Source of the DNA: Shimia marina
Lineage (GTDB): Bacteria > Pseudomonadota > Alphaproteobacteria > Rhodobacterales > Rhodobacteraceae
Reading direction: 5' to 3'
NCBI RefSeq assembly: GCF_001458175.1
Contig: NZ_CYPW01000017.1
Coordinates: forward strand, 62,001-126,000
DNA length: 64,000 nucleotides
Below are positions 61,567 through 64,000 of this stretch, in pieces. A program made the position numbers and the translations under genes. Every line of letters begins with the position of its first letter. Position 1 is the first letter of the stretch. The notes below the pieces were generated by a model. The model saw only the letters and a list, made by a program, of their open reading frames with translations. It was not told the DNA's origin and did no database searches.

Positions 61567-62694
61567 CTATTCTGAATAGTCGATCCGTTGATCATACAGG
61601 ATGAGCCCACGCAGATTCTTTCGATCCACATACTCCACAGCCGCAGCATCGGTCGAGAACCCATAGAACTCCGGATAGCTTTCGTAAATCTCCCGCTTTA
61701 GGGCCGAAACGCTCATAGGCACATAGCTGCAATCAAACCCACCAAGGTTCATAGGATGCCCTCGCCAGATTTTGAACATCGCGTATCGTTGCTTAAGCAC
61801 CCAAATGCCGTTGGATGCCAGAGTATCGTAATCATCTCTGCTCAAGGCGCACCGGGTCGCATCATGCCGCGTATCCCCTGTATAAGAGACCGGCACAAAT
61901 ATCTCGGCTTCGCTGCTTGTGCGCGCTTCTTCGCTATCGCCGAAATAATACATATCTACAGCAATCAAAGCGGTAAACGCCTCCGATTTTTGAGACGGCA
62001 CCACCAGTGCCACCTGATAGAGATAGACGCCGCCAAAGAGAAAGACAGAGAACAGCGAAAGCTTGAGAAATGCGCCTTCCATACGCGCTTTGAAGCTTCG
62101 CTTGCGTCGTTTTGGCCGTGCTTTGGATGGGGCGGGCTCCGCTTCATTCTTCTCCGCTATATGCGCTGCTGCCCCAGCAACCTCTTCCCTCACCGGAGTG
62201 GACTGCATTGAGGTCGGCGCCTTCGGTTTGGACAGGCCCTTACGCTTCAGCGCATCCTCCCCCTTTGGCGGCGACGTGGCAGTTGCATGCCCAGCAGAGC
62301 CATCAATCGTTGCTCCAAGATCAAACTTGGCAGAGGGCATCTCGCGCCAAGCTTCGGAAGCGGGGTTGACGACCTCCGCAAACGCCTCAGAACACGCTGT
62401 GTGACTTTGTGAAGCCTCACCGTCGCCCGCATTTTTTGTCGCTGTCTCAAGCCGCCGGTCGGTATCAATCACCATGACTCGCGCAGGCTCCGTCAGGATA
62501 TCAAGCGGAGCGATCTGCACCTGCTCCACCTCCCCTGCCCGAGGCGCCGCAACGGCAATCACCCGACCGTTGGCATCCTGCACTTCAAACAGGGGCACCC
62601 CCTGCTCAACACACTCTTCATTTGACACATGACAGGTCGAAACCCGGATCGGATAAGTCAATGTTTTAGGAGTAGAAATAGCAATTTTAGACAT
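61567..62694 (-). CDS. Single-pass membrane protein with lipoyl/biotinyl-like N-terminal domain
   Basis: A 375-residue protein. Residues about 25-76 (QGVPLFEVQDANGRVIAVAA then PRAGEVEQVQIAPLDILTEP) resemble a biotinyl/lipoyl-type hairpin fold, but no lysine stands in the turn, so it cannot be modified in the usual way. A charged, Ala/Pro/Lys-rich linker (80-205) with a basic stretch RPKRRKR leads to one membrane helix (about 208-232, FLKLSLFSVFLFGGVYLYQV). A C-terminal domain (235-375), probably periplasmic, has two cysteines and many Tyr and Asp residues. I do not recognise the C-terminal family. It is a single gene between the Hint gene and rpsD on the same strand. Confidence 0.75.
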   Translation of the reverse strand: MSKIAISTPKTLTYPIRVSTCHVSNEECVEQGVPLFEVQDANGRVIAVAAPRAGEVEQVQIAPLDILTEPARVMVIDTDRRLETATKNAGDGEASQSHTACSEAFAEVVNPASEAWREMPSAKFDLGATIDGSAGHATATSPPKGEDALKRKGLSKPKAPTSMQSTPVREEVAGAAAHIAEKNEAEPAPSKARPKRRKRSFKARMEGAFLKLSLFSVFLFGGVYLYQVALVVPSQKSEAFTALIAVDMYYFGDSEEARTSSEAEIFVPVSYTGDTRHDATRCALSRDDYDTLASNGIWVLKQRYAMFKIWRGHPMNLGGFDCSYVPMSVSALKREIYESYPEFYGFSTDAAAVEYVDRKNLRGLILYDQRIDYSE

Positions 62695-62825
62695 TCAGTA
62701 GAGGCTTTTTTGAAAATTCAGTGCCTCTCTGCATAGGAGCCAAAGCCACCCTACGTCAACGTTCCGTCTCCCGCCCAGGCACACCAACCTGAAACGATCA
62801 CAAGGTGGCCCGTCTTACAGCGACA

Positions 62826-62849
62826 CAAAAGGGAACCTCCGGGCTCCCT
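62826..62849 (-). terminator. Terminator of the Hint-domain gene
   Basis: On the minus strand AGGGAGCC-CGGA-GGTTCCCT forms an 8-bp stem with one wobble pair, followed by TTTTG. It lies 22 bp after the gene's stop. Confidence 0.72.
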
Positions 62850-62871
62850 CTCCCGCCTCAACCCAACCGGC

Positions 62872-63942
62872 TCACGCCGCATCATGCAACAGAATCGCCG
62901 CCTCGCTTGCGGTCAGATTGCGCCGCGCCATGGGACCATAACTGTGCGGATCGCGGGCAAGCTCCGGCAGATGCTGCAAAAGCCGCGCGCGGTCATCCGC
63001 CGCCAGATTGCCCAGATCCGCGCTTGCCGGATGGAAGCTCTCCGTTTCCACCCCATTGGCCCAGATCACCTCGTGTCCTGGCAACAAAAGATGCACATAG
63101 GTCACCTCGCGCAAGGCCGCATCCACCGCTACGGTGCTGCCATTCACCAGATCCCGCGCCGCCACCAACACCTCTGGCGCATTGAACAACGCCTGCGCTG
63201 TTGCCCCCCGCAGCAGCATACGGTGCTCCGGGCTGACCAACAGCTCCTGATCGGGGCGATCAATACCCAGCGCGCCGGGTTTGATGCGAATCGGGCGCAG
63301 CTTGGGCATGGCAAACAGGCGGGCACCGGTCATCCGGCGGCTGCCGATCCACTGAATCTCCTGCGCTCCGCTGTCACGCGTCTGCACGCGATCGCCTTCT
63401 CGCAAAGCCTCTATCAGCTTCGGGCCTTCAGGCGTGGCAATCCGCGTGCCCGGAGTGAAACAAATCACACCACTGCCCGCCTCCTGCACCTGCGGCCGCT
63501 GCAAAACACTCATGGATTGATGCACCACCCACAAGTCGCGCCCCTTGGGCGGCAACTCATCCAGAAACATCAAAAGGGGCGCGCTGCCGGCAACATCAAT
63601 CACTGTCGCCGTATAGCTGTCTGCCCCATCGGTCACCACAAAACCGCCCTCCATGAGCGGCGCATCGACGTCGACAGCTCCGAGAGTGTCGACAGATACC
63701 TGTGGATCTACTGCTGCACCAACCAGTCGGCGCACCATCTGCGCCGCCCGCTTGCGTATGTTTGTCCCTTCGTCGTCACGATCCAGACGCAACAAATCAC
63801 TTGGACCATCCACACGCACGGGGTCCCCGGCCCATGACCACACCACGCCTGTTTCCAGCGCCTGCAAGGGTGCAGCCTTCTGACCGTCAATTTCTGTCTG
63901 TGACCAGGAGATGACAAACGTGCCACGAAAGCCCGTTTTCAT
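62872..63942 (-). CDS. Hint (Hedgehog/intein-type) domain protein
   Basis: A 356-residue protein. The N-terminal 155 residues are a soluble beta-rich region without a recognised domain. The Hint domain begins at Cys161 in GVICFTPGTRIATPEGP and runs through LREGDRVQTRDSGAQEIQWIG (181-200), SPEHRML (237-243) and LPGHEVIWANGVETESFHP (288-305). Such Hint_2 domains are abundant in Rhodobacterales proteins and may autocleave at the cysteine. There is no typical C-terminal extein asparagine, so full splicing is unlikely. It starts 58 bp from the window edge. Confidence 0.87.
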   Translation of the reverse strand: MKTGFRGTFVISWSQTEIDGQKAAPLQALETGVVWSWAGDPVRVDGPSDLLRLDRDDEGTNIRKRAAQMVRRLVGAAVDPQVSVDTLGAVDVDAPLMEGGFVVTDGADSYTATVIDVAGSAPLLMFLDELPPKGRDLWVVHQSMSVLQRPQVQEAGSGVICFTPGTRIATPEGPKLIEALREGDRVQTRDSGAQEIQWIGSRRMTGARLFAMPKLRPIRIKPGALGIDRPDQELLVSPEHRMLLRGATAQALFNAPEVLVAARDLVNGSTVAVDAALREVTYVHLLLPGHEVIWANGVETESFHPASADLGNLAADDRARLLQHLPELARDPHSYGPMARRNLTASEAAILLHDAA

Positions 63943-64000
63943 TGCCCGATTACCTGCCTTGATAGTTTTTTTATTATGCGGAGGTTAACAAAGCAGACGA
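63943..64000. other. Right window edge, upstream of the Hint gene
   Basis: 58 bp with TTTTTTTATTATG at about 63967-63979 and no coding sequence that can be supported. It probably contains part of the promoter of the Hint-domain gene. Confidence 0.3.

Overview
The window looks like a chromosomal segment of a marine alphaproteobacterium of the family Rhodobacteraceae (Roseobacter group). The GC content is high. The atpHAGDC cluster is separate from the F0 genes. groESL carries a CIRCE element. Many genes belong to families common in this group (UbiK, DUF2125, DUF1289, DUF2161, extensin-like, Hint-domain and RTX proteins). I see no tRNA or rRNA gene, CRISPR array, intact insertion sequence or prophage, so most of the window is core chromosome. 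The species assignment is inferred from gene content only.

Layout: 1-7.9 kb holds a partial alkyl-DNA methyltransferase, ileS, a small Cys-rich protein divergent from a truncated hemoglobin, the ycjX-ycjF pair and truA. 8.1-12 kb holds a FabH-like ketoacyl synthase, a likely independent structured RNA (about 9422-9653), a LuxR-type regulator with a small HTH protein, and thymidine kinase. 12-19 kb holds the operon ybjN-proC-csaA-hydroxyacid dehydrogenase, a cluster of three DnaA boxes, a PhzF-like protein, ubiK, and the overlapping genes lgt-midA-pgeF. 19-26 kb holds a 46-residue basic protein, purEK, an orphan phnM coupled to a Ca-loop lipase, an EamA transporter, a chalcone-isomerase-like protein and rsgA. 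27.1-28.1 kb is an AT-rich stretch with a small membrane protein, followed by groESL.

30-39 kb holds DUF1289, AraC, VOC, DUF2161, TraB/GumN, Mn-pyrophosphatase and a MarR-hydrolase pair with an elaborate palindromic operator. It also holds a sugar operon (SDR, dgoK-like kinase, SMP-30 lactonase) whose dehydrogenase and kinase both have substituted active-site residues. 39-45 kb is an H-type lectin gene and atpCDGAH. 45-56 kb holds an N-terminally anchored RTX protein, a methyltransferase, gloB, clpA, an M23 peptidase, and a MotA/MotB-like stator pair whose MotB-like partner carries a roughly 500-residue coiled coil. 56-64 kb holds chaC, DUF2125, the hisC-tyrC-extensin operon, rpsD, an unusual lipoyl-like membrane protein and a Hint-domain protein.

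The most promising undescribed items are the roughly 230-nt structured RNA at 9.4-9.65 kb (promoter, five hairpins, terminator, no ORF) and the MotAB-like long-coil stator pair. Next come the DnaA-box cluster, the seemingly decaying galactose-type operon, and the membrane protein with a lipoyl-like fold lacking the modifiable lysine.
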